64,000 nucleotides of DNA from an uncultured Roseateles sp. (GCF_913777145.1 NZ_CAJYPS010000027.1:1-64000); one strand, 5' to 3'. Shown: positions 49,380-58,601, numbered from the stretch's first letter. Notes: a model not told the origin generated them from the letters alone. Numbers and translations: made by a program.

Positions 49380-50018
49380 ATGAAGCTGCTGCCCCTCATC
49401 CTGCTCGCCGCCTCCTGCCTGGTGGGCACCACCGCCAGCGCCGCGCCGCCCACGGTCAACCTGCAAGTGGAGTGGCGCTGGGTGGACAGCACGCTGTCGG
49501 CCGCCGCGCTGGCCGGCGTGCGCGACGGCGCCGCGGTGATCGGCACCGCCGGCTCGGTGTCGCCGCATGGCGCGCTGGTGACCAGCAGCGTGCCGCCGGC
49601 CCAGCCGCCGGTGCAGCGCCTCACGGTGCTCAACGGCCAGAGCACCCGGCTGCAGCTGGACAGCAGCGAGCCGCTGCAGTGGCAGCCCAGCAGCCTGGAC
49701 CTGGACCCCGGCGCGCCCAGCGCCAACGCCGCCCACCGCGTGCGCGTGAAGCCGCAGCCGGCCCAGCCGCGACAGGCCCAGAGCATCAGCCTCACGCCCA
49801 CCTGGGCCGGTGGCCGCGCGCCGGTGCGCGTGGAGTTCAGCCTGCGCCAGGACGGCACCGAGCTGGCGTCCACCGTGCTGCTGCCCATGGAGCGCTGGCA
49901 GACCGTGGCCCGCACCGGCACGCCGGCCGCGGCGCCGGAGCACGGCGTGGTCAGCAGCCGCTCGGCCGAGGGCCGCCCCGAGCGCGAGCTGCAGCTGCGC
50001 ATCGCGGTCCAGCCCTGA
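49380..50018 (+). CDS. Hypothetical exported protein
   Basis: Exported protein of 212 residues, signal peptide MKLLPLILLAASCLVGTTASA. The mature part is Ala/Gln/Arg/Ser-rich and beta-predicted: PTVNLQVEWRWVDSTLSAAA, QRLTVLNGQSTRLQLDSSEP, VRVEFSLRQDGTELAST, LLPMERWQTVART. The stretches recall the repeat-like beta domains of secretin-type or pilus-associated proteins, but I cannot assign a family. It starts 18 bp after the eamA-like gene. Confidence 0.65.
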   Translation: MKLLPLILLAASCLVGTTASAAPPTVNLQVEWRWVDSTLSAAALAGVRDGAAVIGTAGSVSPHGALVTSSVPPAQPPVQRLTVLNGQSTRLQLDSSEPLQWQPSSLDLDPGAPSANAAHRVRVKPQPAQPRQAQSISLTPTWAGGRAPVRVEFSLRQDGTELASTVLLPMERWQTVARTGTPAAAPEHGVVSSRSAEGRPERELQLRIAVQP

Positions 50019-50153
50019 GCCGGGCCGCCGCGGTTCGCTGCGAGCTCCGGGTCCACCCTGAGGAGCCGCCGCCACAGGCCGCGCAAAAGTGCCACGTCTT
50101 GCCCCGGGCGAGCGTGTAAGGTGTCGGCACTAGAAAAACAGGGAAGTACACGA

Positions 50154-50537
50154 ATGAAGCTCGCGCTGATCGCTCACGACGGCAAGAAGGATGCGATGGT
50201 CGCGCTGGCCGCCCAATTCCTGCCGCTGCTGCGGCACTGCCAGATCGTCGCCACCGGCACCACCGGCTCGCGTCTGGCGGCCGAACACGGTCTGGTGGTC
50301 GAACGCATGCTCAGCGGCCCGCTGGGCGGCGACCTGCAGATAGGCGCACGCCTGGCCGGCGGCGAGCTGGACGGCGTGATCTTTTTGCGCGACCCCATGA
50401 CCCCGCAGCCGCACGAGCCCGACATCAATGCGCTGGTGCGCGCCTGCGATGTGCATGACGTGCCCTGTGCCACCAATGTCGCCACCGCCCGCGTGCTGCT
50501 GAGCCGCTGGAGCGAGGCGCTGCCCCCCAGCGCCTGA
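50154..50537 (+). CDS. mgsA: Methylglyoxal synthase
   Basis: Methylglyoxal synthase of 127 residues, converting dihydroxyacetone phosphate to methylglyoxal and phosphate. Identity to the family is high: [43 protein letters not shown] with catalytic Asp60, [18 protein letters not shown] and [11 protein letters not shown]. It provides a phosphate-saving bypass of lower glycolysis. Upstream 136 bp include the AT-rich CACTAGAAAAACAGGGAAG before the ATG. Confidence 0.96.
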   Translation: MKLALIAHDGKKDAMVALAAQFLPLLRHCQIVATGTTGSRLAAEHGLVVERMLSGPLGGDLQIGARLAGGELDGVIFLRDPMTPQPHEPDINALVRACDVHDVPCATNVATARVLLSRWSEALPPSA

Positions 50538-50558
50538 TCCCGCGCCCGACGACCGCTC

Positions 50559-52703
50559 ATGCAGTCCGGCCGTTTCGGCGCGTTCTCTCAACGCCTGCAC
50601 ATCCGCACACGGCTGGGCCTGGCCTTTGCCGTGCTGCTGGGCCTGATGCTCGCGCTGGCCGCGCTGTCGGTGCACCGGCTCAGCAATCTGTCGGACGCGC
50701 TGAACACCGTGGTCGACGACCAGTCGGTGATACGCGATGCGGTCAACGAGATCAGTCGCAGCGCCGAGGCCGCCGCCCGCAAGCTGCTGGTGCTGATGAG
50801 CCCGGACGCCGAGCTGCGCGCGTCCGCCGACCCCGAGATTGCCGCGGCCAACGGCCGGCTGGACGACGCGATGAAGCGCCTGTCCCTGGTGCTGCCGCCG
50901 GGGCCGCGCAGCGAGCGCCTGTCCGAGGTCAAGCTGCGCCTGGCCGACTACCGCGCCCACTACATGGAGACGCACCGCCTCATCGAGCGGGACGACATCG
51001 AGGGCGCGCGTGCGCAGCTGGGCAGCGAGACCGAGGCCTCGCTGTCGCTGTTCGTGACCTCCATCCACCAGCTGGCCGCCAGCGAGGAGCGCGCCGGCAT
51101 GGCCCAGGCCCGCGAGCTGCGCGAGCGCATCGAGGCCGACCGCACCCATGTGCTGCTGCTGTGCGCGGCGGCGCTGCTGGTGGGTCTGCTGCTGGCGCTG
51201 GGGGTCACGCGCTCCATCGTGCGGCCGCTCAAGCGCGCCGAGGCCGGTGCCGAGCACATCGCACGCGGCCATTACAGCCACCGCATCGCGGTGATGGCGA
51301 CCGACGAGATCGGCCACATGGTGCAGGCCATGAACACCATGGCCGCCGCGGTCGGCGAGCGCGAAGCCCAGCTGCGCCGCCTCGCCGACCTGGACCTGCT
51401 GACCGGCCTGCCGCAGCGCGCGCGCTTCGTGTCGGACGGCGACAAGCTGCTGCTGAGCCTGCCCGCGCGCGATCAGCAGGCGGTGCTGATCTGCATGGAC
51501 GTGGACCGGCTCAAGGCGGTCAACGGCGTGCTGGGCTTCGACGCCGGCGATGCGCTGCTGCGCGGCGCGGCCGCCAAGCTGTCGGCGCTGTTCGAAGGCC
51601 TGGCCGCCTATGGCCGGCTGGCCGGCGGCACCTTCGCGGTGCTGGCGCCGGTGCAGCGGCTGGATCAGGCCCACCAGCTCGCCGCCCGGCTGCGCGACGA
51701 GGTGGAGCACAAGCTCAGCTGGCAGGGCCAGTCGCTGGACCTGTCCATCTCGCTGGGCGTGGCCCACTGGCCCGAGCATGCGGACAACACCGAGGGCCTG
51801 CTGCGCCGTGCCGAGCAGGCCATGTTCGATGCCAAACGGCTGCGCCAGCCGGTGGCGGTCTACAACCCCAGCGCCGAGGTCGCGCGGGCGCTGCACCTGA
51901 GCCTGCTGTCCGATCTCTCGCAGGCGGTGCAGCAGGGCCAGCTGCGCCAGTTCCTGCAGCCCAAGTGCGACCTGCGCAGCGGCCGCGTCATCGGCGCCGA
52001 GGCGCTGGTGCGCTGGCTGCATCCGCAGCGCGGCTGGGTGCCGCCGGGCGAGTTCATCCCGTTCGCGGAGCGCAGCGGCCGCATACGCCAGATCACTGAC
52101 TGGATGCTGGCGCGCGCGGTGCGCACGCTGGCGCGCTGGCAGGCCGAGGGCCGGCCGCCGCTGACGCTGGCGGTCAACATCTCCACGCTGGACCTGCAGG
52201 ACGCCGGCCTGCCCGCGCGCCTGGCCGCGCTGCTGGCCGAGCACCGTGTGGACCCGGCGCGGCTGCAGCTGGAGGTGACCGAAACCGGCCTGATGGCCAG
52301 CGGCGCCGACCCGATCGCGGTGCTGCACGCGCTCAAGGCCTGGGGCGTGAAGCTGGCGATCGATGACTTCGGCACCGGCCAGTCCTCGCTGGCCTACTTG
52401 CAGCACCTGCCGGTGGACGAACTCAAGATAGACCGCAGCTTCGTGCAGGACGTGGACCACGACGAGCGCCGCCGCGCGTTGCTGCGCTCCATCGTGGGCC
52501 TGGGCCGGGGCCTGGGGCTGACCGTGACCGCCGAGGGCACGGAGCGCGAGTCCGAACTGGCCGTGGTGCGCGCCAGCGGCTGCGACCTGGTGCAGGGCTT
52601 CCTGATCGCCCGCCCCATGGACGAGCCCGACTTCCTCGCCTGGCTGGCCCAGCAGGAAGCCGAGCCGCCCTGCGTCAGCGCGCCGCTGGATCCGCAGCCA
52701 TGA
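50559..52703 (+). CDS. Membrane c-di-GMP phosphodiesterase (degenerate GGDEF-EAL)
   Basis: Protein of 714 residues. Two membrane segments (about 20-38 and 198-217) bound a periplasmic four-helix sensor region; HAMP follows (about 220-270), then a GGDEF domain whose active site reads AGGTF at 355-359, so it cannot make c-di-GMP, and an EAL domain with EAL at 481-483 (GAEALVRW), LEVTETGLM, IDDFGTGQSSLAYL and ELKIDRSFV all intact. Expected activity is c-di-GMP hydrolysis, with the GGDEF part as a regulatory GTP site. Its 3' end overlaps the convergent patatin gene by 29 nt. Confidence 0.9.
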   Translation: MQSGRFGAFSQRLHIRTRLGLAFAVLLGLMLALAALSVHRLSNLSDALNTVVDDQSVIRDAVNEISRSAEAAARKLLVLMSPDAELRASADPEIAAANGRLDDAMKRLSLVLPPGPRSERLSEVKLRLADYRAHYMETHRLIERDDIEGARAQLGSETEASLSLFVTSIHQLAASEERAGMAQARELRERIEADRTHVLLLCAAALLVGLLLALGVTRSIVRPLKRAEAGAEHIARGHYSHRIAVMATDEIGHMVQAMNTMAAAVGEREAQLRRLADLDLLTGLPQRARFVSDGDKLLLSLPARDQQAVLICMDVDRLKAVNGVLGFDAGDALLRGAAAKLSALFEGLAAYGRLAGGTFAVLAPVQRLDQAHQLAARLRDEVEHKLSWQGQSLDLSISLGVAHWPEHADNTEGLLRRAEQAMFDAKRLRQPVAVYNPSAEVARALHLSLLSDLSQAVQQGQLRQFLQPKCDLRSGRVIGAEALVRWLHPQRGWVPPGEFIPFAERSGRIRQITDWMLARAVRTLARWQAEGRPPLTLAVNISTLDLQDAGLPARLAALLAEHRVDPARLQLEVTETGLMASGADPIAVLHALKAWGVKLAIDDFGTGQSSLAYLQHLPVDELKIDRSFVQDVDHDERRRALLRSIVGLGRGLGLTVTAEGTERESELAVVRASGCDLVQGFLIARPMDEPDFLAWLAQQEAEPPCVSAPLDPQP

Positions 52704-55326
52704 AGGCCTGCAGCGCCGCCCAGGTCTCGCGGTTCAGCAGCCGCCGCGCCGTGTGCTGGCCCAGGCTGCGGTAGCTCTCCCACTGCGCCTCGTCGAAGAA
52801 CTGGTCCACGGTGGGCTCCTGCGGGAAGCTGGCGTGCGTGGCCGCGTACTGGCGCACATCCGCCGGCACGCCGGCCTGGCGCGCCGGCTTGAGCAGCACG
52901 ATCCAGCAGGGCGGCGGCGCGGCCTCGCCCGCGTCCACCAGACGCTGGGCGCGCAGCAGCAGCGCGGCGGGGTTGTCCGCCCGGGTGGCGCTGAAGTCGG
53001 TGGTCGCCCCGAACACGCCGCGCAGCGTCGGCCAGCCGCCGAAGTCCTCCATCACGCGGATCTCGGTGCGCAGGTCGATGCGGGCCAGTCGTATCAGGTT
53101 GGCCAGGTCGTCGAAGCGGTAGTCGGGGTCGGCGCCGTTGTCGCTCGCGAACACGAAACCCACGCGGCGCTGCGGCCGCAGCAGCTCGTACAGCGCGGTG
53201 TTCTCGAAATGCCCGCCGTCGGACAGGTATTGCCAGTGCCGGTTCAGGCCCATGAAGCGGGCGGTGAACTCGTAGACCAGATAGGTCTGGGTGCGGAACA
53301 GCATGCCCAGCCCGCGGCCCAACCAGATCCAGGGCCGAAAGCCCGCGGCCGGCCGGTCGCGGTGCAACCCCGAGGCCCACCACACGCCCAGCCGCACATT
53401 GGCCGCGCCCATCAGCAGCGACATGCCCAGCGTGGTCTCGCGGCCTATGCCGGTGGAGAAGGCCGCGCCCGAGGCGCCCACCCATTCGCCCAGGTGCATG
53501 GGCGCGTGCAGCAGCCGGCTGGCGCTATCGCTGGGAAAGGCGCCGCGGCGCCGGTCTATGCTGAAGCCGTAGGGCAGCACCGCCATGGGCTGGCCCTTGC
53601 GGTCGCGCTGCACCAGCTGTTCGGCCGGATCCACGGTCTTGTTGACCGTGAGGTTCACCACATGCAGCGGCGCCCAAGTGCGCAGGCCCTCGGCAGCGCT
53701 CCAGAAGCGCTCCAGCGGCAGGTTGTCGCGCGGCAGCGGCTCGGCGGCGGTCAGGCCCTGGGCGTTGTCCGGCTGGAAGCGCTCGCCATTGCTGGCCCCC
53801 AGGTAGCTGCGTATCAGCCGCGCCGAGTAAAAGCCCTGCAGGCTGGACAGATTGATGAAGGCCGGGAACTGGCCCATGGCCACCGCGATCAGCAGCAGGC
53901 CGCCGGCCATGCAGCCCAGGCGCCAGGACGGCAACAGCTGCGGCGACAGCGCCTGGTCGGACCAGATCAGGAACTGCGCCACCAGCGCCCACAGCGAGGC
54001 CACCAGCACCAGGATGGCCAGGCCGGCGAGGCCGCCCAGCGTGGTCAGCGGCAGCTTCTGCAGCCAGGACGGCAGCGGGCTGCTCTTGTCCCGCCCGCTG
54101 ATCTTCTTGCCCACCCAGGCCAGCGCGGCCGCCAGCGCGGCCGGCAGGCCCGGCAGCCAGCGCTGCTCGTGCGTGACCAGCAGGTACAGGGTCTGGCCCA
54201 GCGTCTCCACCAGCGCGAGCAGCAGCAGCGCGCCACCGGCGCTGAGGCAGAAGGCCAGCGCGCGGGTCAGCCACACGCCCTGGTCGCTGGCGCGCGGGTG
54301 CGCCAGCGCCACGCCCATGTAGAGCAGCAGCGCGGCGACGGTCAGGCCCGCAAGGCCCCAGCCGGCCTGGGCCAGCGGCCCCGGCGGCAGCGCCCGCGCC
54401 ATGCCCGCCAGCACCAGGGCCGTGAACACCATGCCCAGCAGGTTGAGGTTGACCGGCAGGCTGCGGCCGTCGGGGCGGCGCCTGACCATCCAGAACGCCA
54501 GCCCGGCCAGCACGGCCGCCAGCAGCGGCAGCAGTACCAGCGGCAGCAACGAGCTCCACCAGATCGCGCCGCTCCAGTCCGGCCCCGACAGGCCGCGCAG
54601 CGCGTCGCCGAGGCGGGCCGCCTCCCAGTCGCGCAAGGCCTGGCCCCAGGGCTGGGCCAGCAGCCAGCCGCGCAGCAGAGCCAGCCACAGCAGCGCCGTC
54701 AGCAGCGCAACGCCTATCACCCCGTGCAGCGACACCCAGTTGCGCAGGCCCAGCGCCGCCGCATAGACCATGTCGCCCGAGCCGGTGGGGCTGAGGTAGC
54801 GGCCGTTCTCGCGCAGCCAGGCCAGCGGCGCCTTGAGCCGGAAGGCCGCATCGCCCGCCGACGCGCTGCGTATGCGCTCGGGCGGCCCGCTGGCCAGCAC
54901 CGCCTGCGCATCGTCGGCCGCGGCCGCCGGCGTCTGGCTGTGCGGACGCAGGCGCTCGGGCACGAACAGCCCCACCAGGAAGGCGCCGATGAAGCCGCCG
55001 CCGCTGACCGTGGAGAGGTAGTCGAAGCGCGCCAGCATGGACGCCCGGAAGCCGTTCACCGCCGCGCCCGGCTCGGCCGCCGGGTCACGCCTCGCCTCGG
55101 CCAGCGCCTGCAGCACGCCGAGCGAGAAGGTGGCGCTGCGTATGCCGCCGCCCGACAGCGCCAGCGCCTCGTGGCGCTCGGCCGCCGGCTCACCCATGCG
55201 CTGGCGGCGCTGGGCCAGCAGCGCCGCCTCATCGGGCAGCCCGTGGGCTTCGGCGGCGGCGAACATGCCCGTCATGCGGGCCCAGAGCCCGGGCCGGGAA
55301 GCGCCCGCCTCACTGGATTGCGTCAT
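52675..55326 (-). CDS. Patatin-like phospholipase with large membrane insertion
   Basis: Protein of 883 residues. A patatin-type start (ALSGGGIRSATFSLGVLQAL at about 56-75) is followed by the nucleophile region FDYLSTVSGGGFIGAFLVG with Ser108, then by a stretch of about ten hydrophobic helices (about 200-520) inserted before the second catalytic half, where DGG of WQYLSDGGHFENTALYELL supplies the Asp. The nucleophile reads TVSGGG instead of the usual GxSxG, but this variant is known to me from large bacterial patatins. Probably a membrane-integral lipid acyl hydrolase. Ends by overlapping the convergent EAL gene. Confidence 0.83.
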   Translation of the reverse strand: MTQSSEAGASRPGLWARMTGMFAAAEAHGLPDEAALLAQRRQRMGEPAAERHEALALSGGGIRSATFSLGVLQALAEARRDPAAEPGAAVNGFRASMLARFDYLSTVSGGGFIGAFLVGLFVPERLRPHSQTPAAAADDAQAVLASGPPERIRSASAGDAAFRLKAPLAWLRENGRYLSPTGSGDMVYAAALGLRNWVSLHGVIGVALLTALLWLALLRGWLLAQPWGQALRDWEAARLGDALRGLSGPDWSGAIWWSSLLPLVLLPLLAAVLAGLAFWMVRRRPDGRSLPVNLNLLGMVFTALVLAGMARALPPGPLAQAGWGLAGLTVAALLLYMGVALAHPRASDQGVWLTRALAFCLSAGGALLLLALVETLGQTLYLLVTHEQRWLPGLPAALAAALAWVGKKISGRDKSSPLPSWLQKLPLTTLGGLAGLAILVLVASLWALVAQFLIWSDQALSPQLLPSWRLGCMAGGLLLIAVAMGQFPAFINLSSLQGFYSARLIRSYLGASNGERFQPDNAQGLTAAEPLPRDNLPLERFWSAAEGLRTWAPLHVVNLTVNKTVDPAEQLVQRDRKGQPMAVLPYGFSIDRRRGAFPSDSASRLLHAPMHLGEWVGASGAAFSTGIGRETTLGMSLLMGAANVRLGVWWASGLHRDRPAAGFRPWIWLGRGLGMLFRTQTYLVYEFTARFMGLNRHWQYLSDGGHFENTALYELLRPQRRVGFVFASDNGADPDYRFDDLANLIRLARIDLRTEIRVMEDFGGWPTLRGVFGATTDFSATRADNPAALLLRAQRLVDAGEAAPPPCWIVLLKPARQAGVPADVRQYAATHASFPQEPTVDQFFDEAQWESYRSLGQHTARRLLNRETWAALQAFMAADPAAR

Positions 55327-55434
55327 GCCGCTCCTTCTGCGAGACCTGACCCCGCGAGGCCTCCACTGTTGCGCAGCGCAGGGCCGAAAACATCCCCAGT
55401 TTCAGTGACCTCCGCCCGAGGCGCCGACAAACGC

Positions 55435-55440
55435 TAAAAT
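55435..55440 (+). promoter_or_regulatory. Candidate -10 element of the 54-residue gene
   Basis: TAAAAT at 55435-55440, in the context ACGCTAAAATCCG, is 55 bp before the small gene and matches the -10 consensus at five of six bases. No good -35 is present at 17 bp. Confidence 0.45.
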
Positions 55441-55495
55441 CCGCCTTTCAACCTCGAATTGCCCCTGCAGCGGGCTTTGTTTCACTGGAGCCATC

Positions 55496-55660
55496 ATGGG
55501 CATCAAGATCGTCACCGAAGCGGATCGCCGCGCCACCCCCCGTCCCGCCGCCCCCAAGGGCGTGACCTTCACGACCGGCAAGGGTCAGAAGCGCAGCCTG
55601 GAGCGTGGTTCGCACACCCGTTCCAAGAAGAACCCCGGCAAGCGCCCGCACTCGGGTTGA
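55496..55660 (+). CDS. Small basic conserved-looking protein (54 aa)
   Basis: A 54-residue highly basic protein: MGIKIVTEADRRATPRPA at the N terminus, then GVTFTTGKGQKRSLERGSH and a Lys/Arg-rich end SKKNPGKRPHSG. GGAG lies eight nt before the ATG, a -10-like TAAAAT 55 bp upstream and a strong terminator 49 bp downstream, so it forms a complete one-gene transcript. It uses CGT and GGT codons more than its neighbours, as highly expressed genes do. Not matched to a family; nucleic-acid or ribosome binding is plausible from charge alone. Confidence 0.75.
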   Translation: MGIKIVTEADRRATPRPAAPKGVTFTTGKGQKRSLERGSHTRSKKNPGKRPHSG

Positions 55661-55708
55661 TCTCCCGCCGGAGAACCCAGCCAGCGCCCGACCGGGCCTG
55701 CTGAACAC

Positions 55709-55740
55709 AACAGGCCCTGCACCGGGGCCTGTTTGCTTTT
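55709..55740 (+). terminator. Rho-independent terminator after the 54-residue gene
   Basis: Arms AACAGGCCC (55709-55717) and GGGCCTGTT (55725-55733), loop TGCACCG, followed by TGCTTTT. It ends the small-gene transcript; the FAD dehydrogenase gene begins 10 bp later with its own GGAG site, so read-through must supply it or its promoter lies inside this region. Confidence 0.85.
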
Positions 55741-55750
55741 GGAGCCGCCG

Positions 55751-57496
55751 ATGATCCGCATCACCGAACTGCGCCTGCCGCTGCGCCCTGCCGACCAGGC
55801 GGGTGCAGACCAGGACGACCTGCCCGCCCTGCGAGCCGCCGTGCGGGCCCGCCTGGGCCTGCAGGACGCCCAGCTGGCCCAGGTGTCGGTGGCGCGGCGC
55901 GGCTACGACGCCCGCCGCAAGCGCGACATCCAGCTGGTCTACACCGTGGACTGCGCGCTGGCCGCCGGCGTCGACGAGGCCGCGCTGCTGGCGCGCCTCG
56001 CGGGCGATGCCCACATCCGGCCCACGCCGGACACCGGCTACCACTTCCTGGCCCAGGTGGGCGAACCCGCCGGCCCGCGGCCGGTGGTGATCGGCTTCGG
56101 CCCCTGCGGCATCTTCGCGGCGCTGATCCTCGCGCAGATGGGCCTGCGCCCCATCGTGCTGGAGCGCGGCAAGCAGGTGCGCGAGCGCACGCAGGACACC
56201 TGGGGCCTGTGGCGCGAGCAAAAGCTCCACCCGGAGAGCAATGTGCAGTTCGGCGAAGGCGGCGCCGGCACCTTCTCGGACGGCAAACTCTACTCGCAGA
56301 TCTCCGACCCGCGTCACCTCACGCGCAAGGTTCTCCAAGAGTTCGTGAAGGCCGGAGCGCCGGAGGAAATCCTCTACGTCTCCAAGCCTCACATCGGCAC
56401 CTTCCGCCTGGTGTCCATGGTCATCAAGATACGCGCCGAGATCGAGGCGCTGGGCGGCGAGATCCGCTTCCAGCAGAAGGTCTCCGATCTGCTGATCGAG
56501 GACGGCGCCGACGGCCAGCGCCATGTGCGCGGCGTGCAACTGGACTCCGGCGAGCAGATCCGCACCGACCACGTGGTGCTGGCGCTGGGCCACAGCGCGC
56601 GCGACACCTTCAAGATGCTGCACGAGCGCGGCGTCTACATGGAGGCCAAGCCCTTCTCCATCGGCTTTCGCATCGAGCACCCGCAAAGCCTCATCGACGC
56701 GGCCCGCTTCGGCCCCAATGCCAAGCATCCGCTGCTGGGCGCGGCGGACTACAAGCTGGTGCACCACGCGTCCAACGGCCGCTCGGTCTACAGCTTCTGC
56801 ATGTGCCCCGGCGGCACCGTGGTGGCGGCCACCAGCGAGCCCGAGCGCGTGGTCACCAACGGCATGAGCCAGTATTCGCGCAACGAGCGCAATGCCAATG
56901 CCGGTATCGTCGTGGGCATCTCGCCGCAGGACTACCGCCAGGACGGCAAGACCGACGGCAGCCTGGTGAACCCGCTGGACGGCATGGCCTTCCAGCGCAT
57001 CTGGGAAAGCCAGGCCTATGTGTTCGGCGGCGGCGGCTATCTGGCGCCGGGCAGCCTGATCGGCGACTTCATCAAGCGCCAGACCAGCAGCGCCTTCGGC
57101 GAGGTGCAGCCCAGCTACAAGCCCGGCGTCACGCTGACCGACCTGCACCCGGCCCCGGGCCGCGGCGTGCTGCCCGACTATGTGCTGGACGCGATCCGCG
57201 AGGCGCTGCCCGCGTTCGGCCAGCAGATCCGCGGCTTCGACCGGCCGGATGCGGTGCTCACCGGTGTCGAGACCCGCACCTCCAGCCCGCTGCGCATCAC
57301 GCGCGGCCGCGACTACCAAAGCCTGAACGTGCGCGGCCTGTTCCCGGCCGGCGAGGGCGCGGGCTATGCGGGCGGCATCATGAGCGCGGGCGTGGACGGC
57401 ATCGAGGTGGCCGAGGCGCTGGCCGCCGACCTGCTGGGCCTGCCGGACGCGCCGGTGCTCAAGACCAAGGGCGCCAAGGCCGGCGGCCAGGGCTGA
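55751..57496 (+). CDS. FAD-dependent dehydrogenase (COG2509-like)
   Basis: Flavoprotein of 581 residues. A dinucleotide-binding motif VVIGFGPCGIFAALILAQMG near residue 113-132 is followed by LERGKQVRERTQDTWGLWR, NVQFGEGGAGTFSDGKLYSQ and, near the end, LRITRGRDYQSLNVRGLFPA and GEGAGYAGGIMSAGVDGIE. The layout is that of COG2509 uncharacterised FAD dehydrogenases. The N-terminal 100 residues form a small domain (MIRITELRLPLRP) found in the same proteins. Substrate unknown. Its TGA abuts the TGA of the convergent cytochrome c gene. Confidence 0.9.
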   Translation: MIRITELRLPLRPADQAGADQDDLPALRAAVRARLGLQDAQLAQVSVARRGYDARRKRDIQLVYTVDCALAAGVDEAALLARLAGDAHIRPTPDTGYHFLAQVGEPAGPRPVVIGFGPCGIFAALILAQMGLRPIVLERGKQVRERTQDTWGLWREQKLHPESNVQFGEGGAGTFSDGKLYSQISDPRHLTRKVLQEFVKAGAPEEILYVSKPHIGTFRLVSMVIKIRAEIEALGGEIRFQQKVSDLLIEDGADGQRHVRGVQLDSGEQIRTDHVVLALGHSARDTFKMLHERGVYMEAKPFSIGFRIEHPQSLIDAARFGPNAKHPLLGAADYKLVHHASNGRSVYSFCMCPGGTVVAATSEPERVVTNGMSQYSRNERNANAGIVVGISPQDYRQDGKTDGSLVNPLDGMAFQRIWESQAYVFGGGGYLAPGSLIGDFIKRQTSSAFGEVQPSYKPGVTLTDLHPAPGRGVLPDYVLDAIREALPAFGQQIRGFDRPDAVLTGVETRTSSPLRITRGRDYQSLNVRGLFPAGEGAGYAGGIMSAGVDGIEVAEALAADLLGLPDAPVLKTKGAKAGGQG

Positions 57497-57904
57497 TCAG
57501 CGCTCGGCCGGGAAACTGGCCAGATAGGCCACCAGGTTGGCAATCTTCTGGTCGTCATAGCCCCAGCTCGCGAACCGCATGCGGTTGCCGGGCACGACCT
57601 GGTCGGGGTTCTTGATGAAGGCGGCCAGGCGCTCGCGGGTCCAGACCAGCTGCGACTGTTTCAGCGCCGGCGAGTAGTTGAAGTCACTCAGCGAGCCGGC
57701 GCGGCGGCCCACGATGCCGTTGAGCTGCGGCCCGAAGCCGCTGCGCGCGCCCGGCCCGACCCGGTGGCAGCGCGTGCAGGTGGCGAATTGCGCCTGACCG
57801 GCCGCCGCATCGCCCGCCAGGGGCGCGGCCTGCGCAGCCAGCGCATGTGCGGCGATCACCAGCCCCGCACCGGCCCAAGCCATCGTCTGTCGCAGCCCGT
57901 TCAT
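57497..57904 (-). CDS. Class I c-type cytochrome
   Basis: Periplasmic monohaem cytochrome c of 135 residues. Signal peptide MNGLRQTMAWAGAGLVIAAH with cleavage near AQAAP; haem attachment CTRCH at 43-47; axial Met in VVPGNRMRFASWG. Conserved GFGPQLNGIVGRRAG is typical of cytochrome c2/c550-like soluble carriers. It likely ferries electrons in the periplasm; no oxidase gene is adjacent. Confidence 0.94.
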   Translation of the reverse strand: MNGLRQTMAWAGAGLVIAAHALAAQAAPLAGDAAAGQAQFATCTRCHRVGPGARSGFGPQLNGIVGRRAGSLSDFNYSPALKQSQLVWTRERLAAFIKNPDQVVPGNRMRFASWGYDDQKIANLVAYLASFPAER

Positions 57905-57928
57905 GGCTGCGCATTGTGAACGCGCGGC

Positions 57929-58549
57929 CTACACCCCCAGGTAGCGCCCGGGCTTGTGGTTGAGCGTCAGGATGGCGCCCACCACCACCGCGCCCAGCAC
58001 CGACTGCAGCACCCGCTCAGGCGGCACCAGGGTCAGCGCCAGCAGCACCACGCCCACGTCCACGCTCATCTGCACCCGCCCCGCGCTGATGCCGCGCGAC
58101 TGCTGCAGCCACTGGGCCAGGATGTTCACGCCGCCCACGCTGGCGCGGTGGCGCAGCAGCGCCAGCAGCCCGAAGCCCACCAGGCAGCCGCCCAGCACCG
58201 CGGCCAGCCAGGGGTTGAGCAGCTCGAAGCGCACCATGCGCGGCGCCAGCGACGTACTCAGCGCCACCAGCGACACCGCGCCGAAGCTCTTGAGCGTGAA
58301 CTCCGCACCAAGACGGGTCCAGGACAACCAAAAAAAGGGCAGGCTGAACAAGAAGAAGTACAGGCCCAGGCTGCCCTGGCTGGCATAGCTGGCCAGAAAG
58401 GCCAGGCCGGCCACGCCGCCGGTCAGCAGGCCGGCATGGGAAAACATCGTGAGGCCCAGCGCAATGAAGAGCGAGCCGGCAATCAGCGCATGGGCATCGT
58501 CCAGCCAGGTGTGCGCGGTGGGGAGAGGGATCTGAGTATTCACCCCCAT
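57929..58549 (-). CDS. YitT family membrane protein
   Basis: Membrane protein of 206 residues with five to six helices. Signs of the YitT family are GSLFIALGLTMFSHAGLLTG, GGVAGLAFL, and ASVGGVNILAQWLQQSRGIS followed by a C-terminal helix. It lacks the DUF2179 cytoplasmic domain of longer members, so it is the short form common in proteobacteria. Transport has been proposed but not shown. Start 58549 is the first in-frame ATG before TM1. Confidence 0.85.
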   Translation of the reverse strand: MGVNTQIPLPTAHTWLDDAHALIAGSLFIALGLTMFSHAGLLTGGVAGLAFLASYASQGSLGLYFFLFSLPFFWLSWTRLGAEFTLKSFGAVSLVALSTSLAPRMVRFELLNPWLAAVLGGCLVGFGLLALLRHRASVGGVNILAQWLQQSRGISAGRVQMSVDVGVVLLALTLVPPERVLQSVLGAVVVGAILTLNHKPGRYLGV

Positions 58550-58601
58550 TGACTAGCAGGTTTCGTGCCGGATCAAGCCCGGCTGCGTCCGCCGCGAGGG
58601 C

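Noticed and set aside
52753-55437. An 894-codon plus-strand frame
   Set aside because: Antisense to the patatin-like gene; compositionally biased and without motifs.
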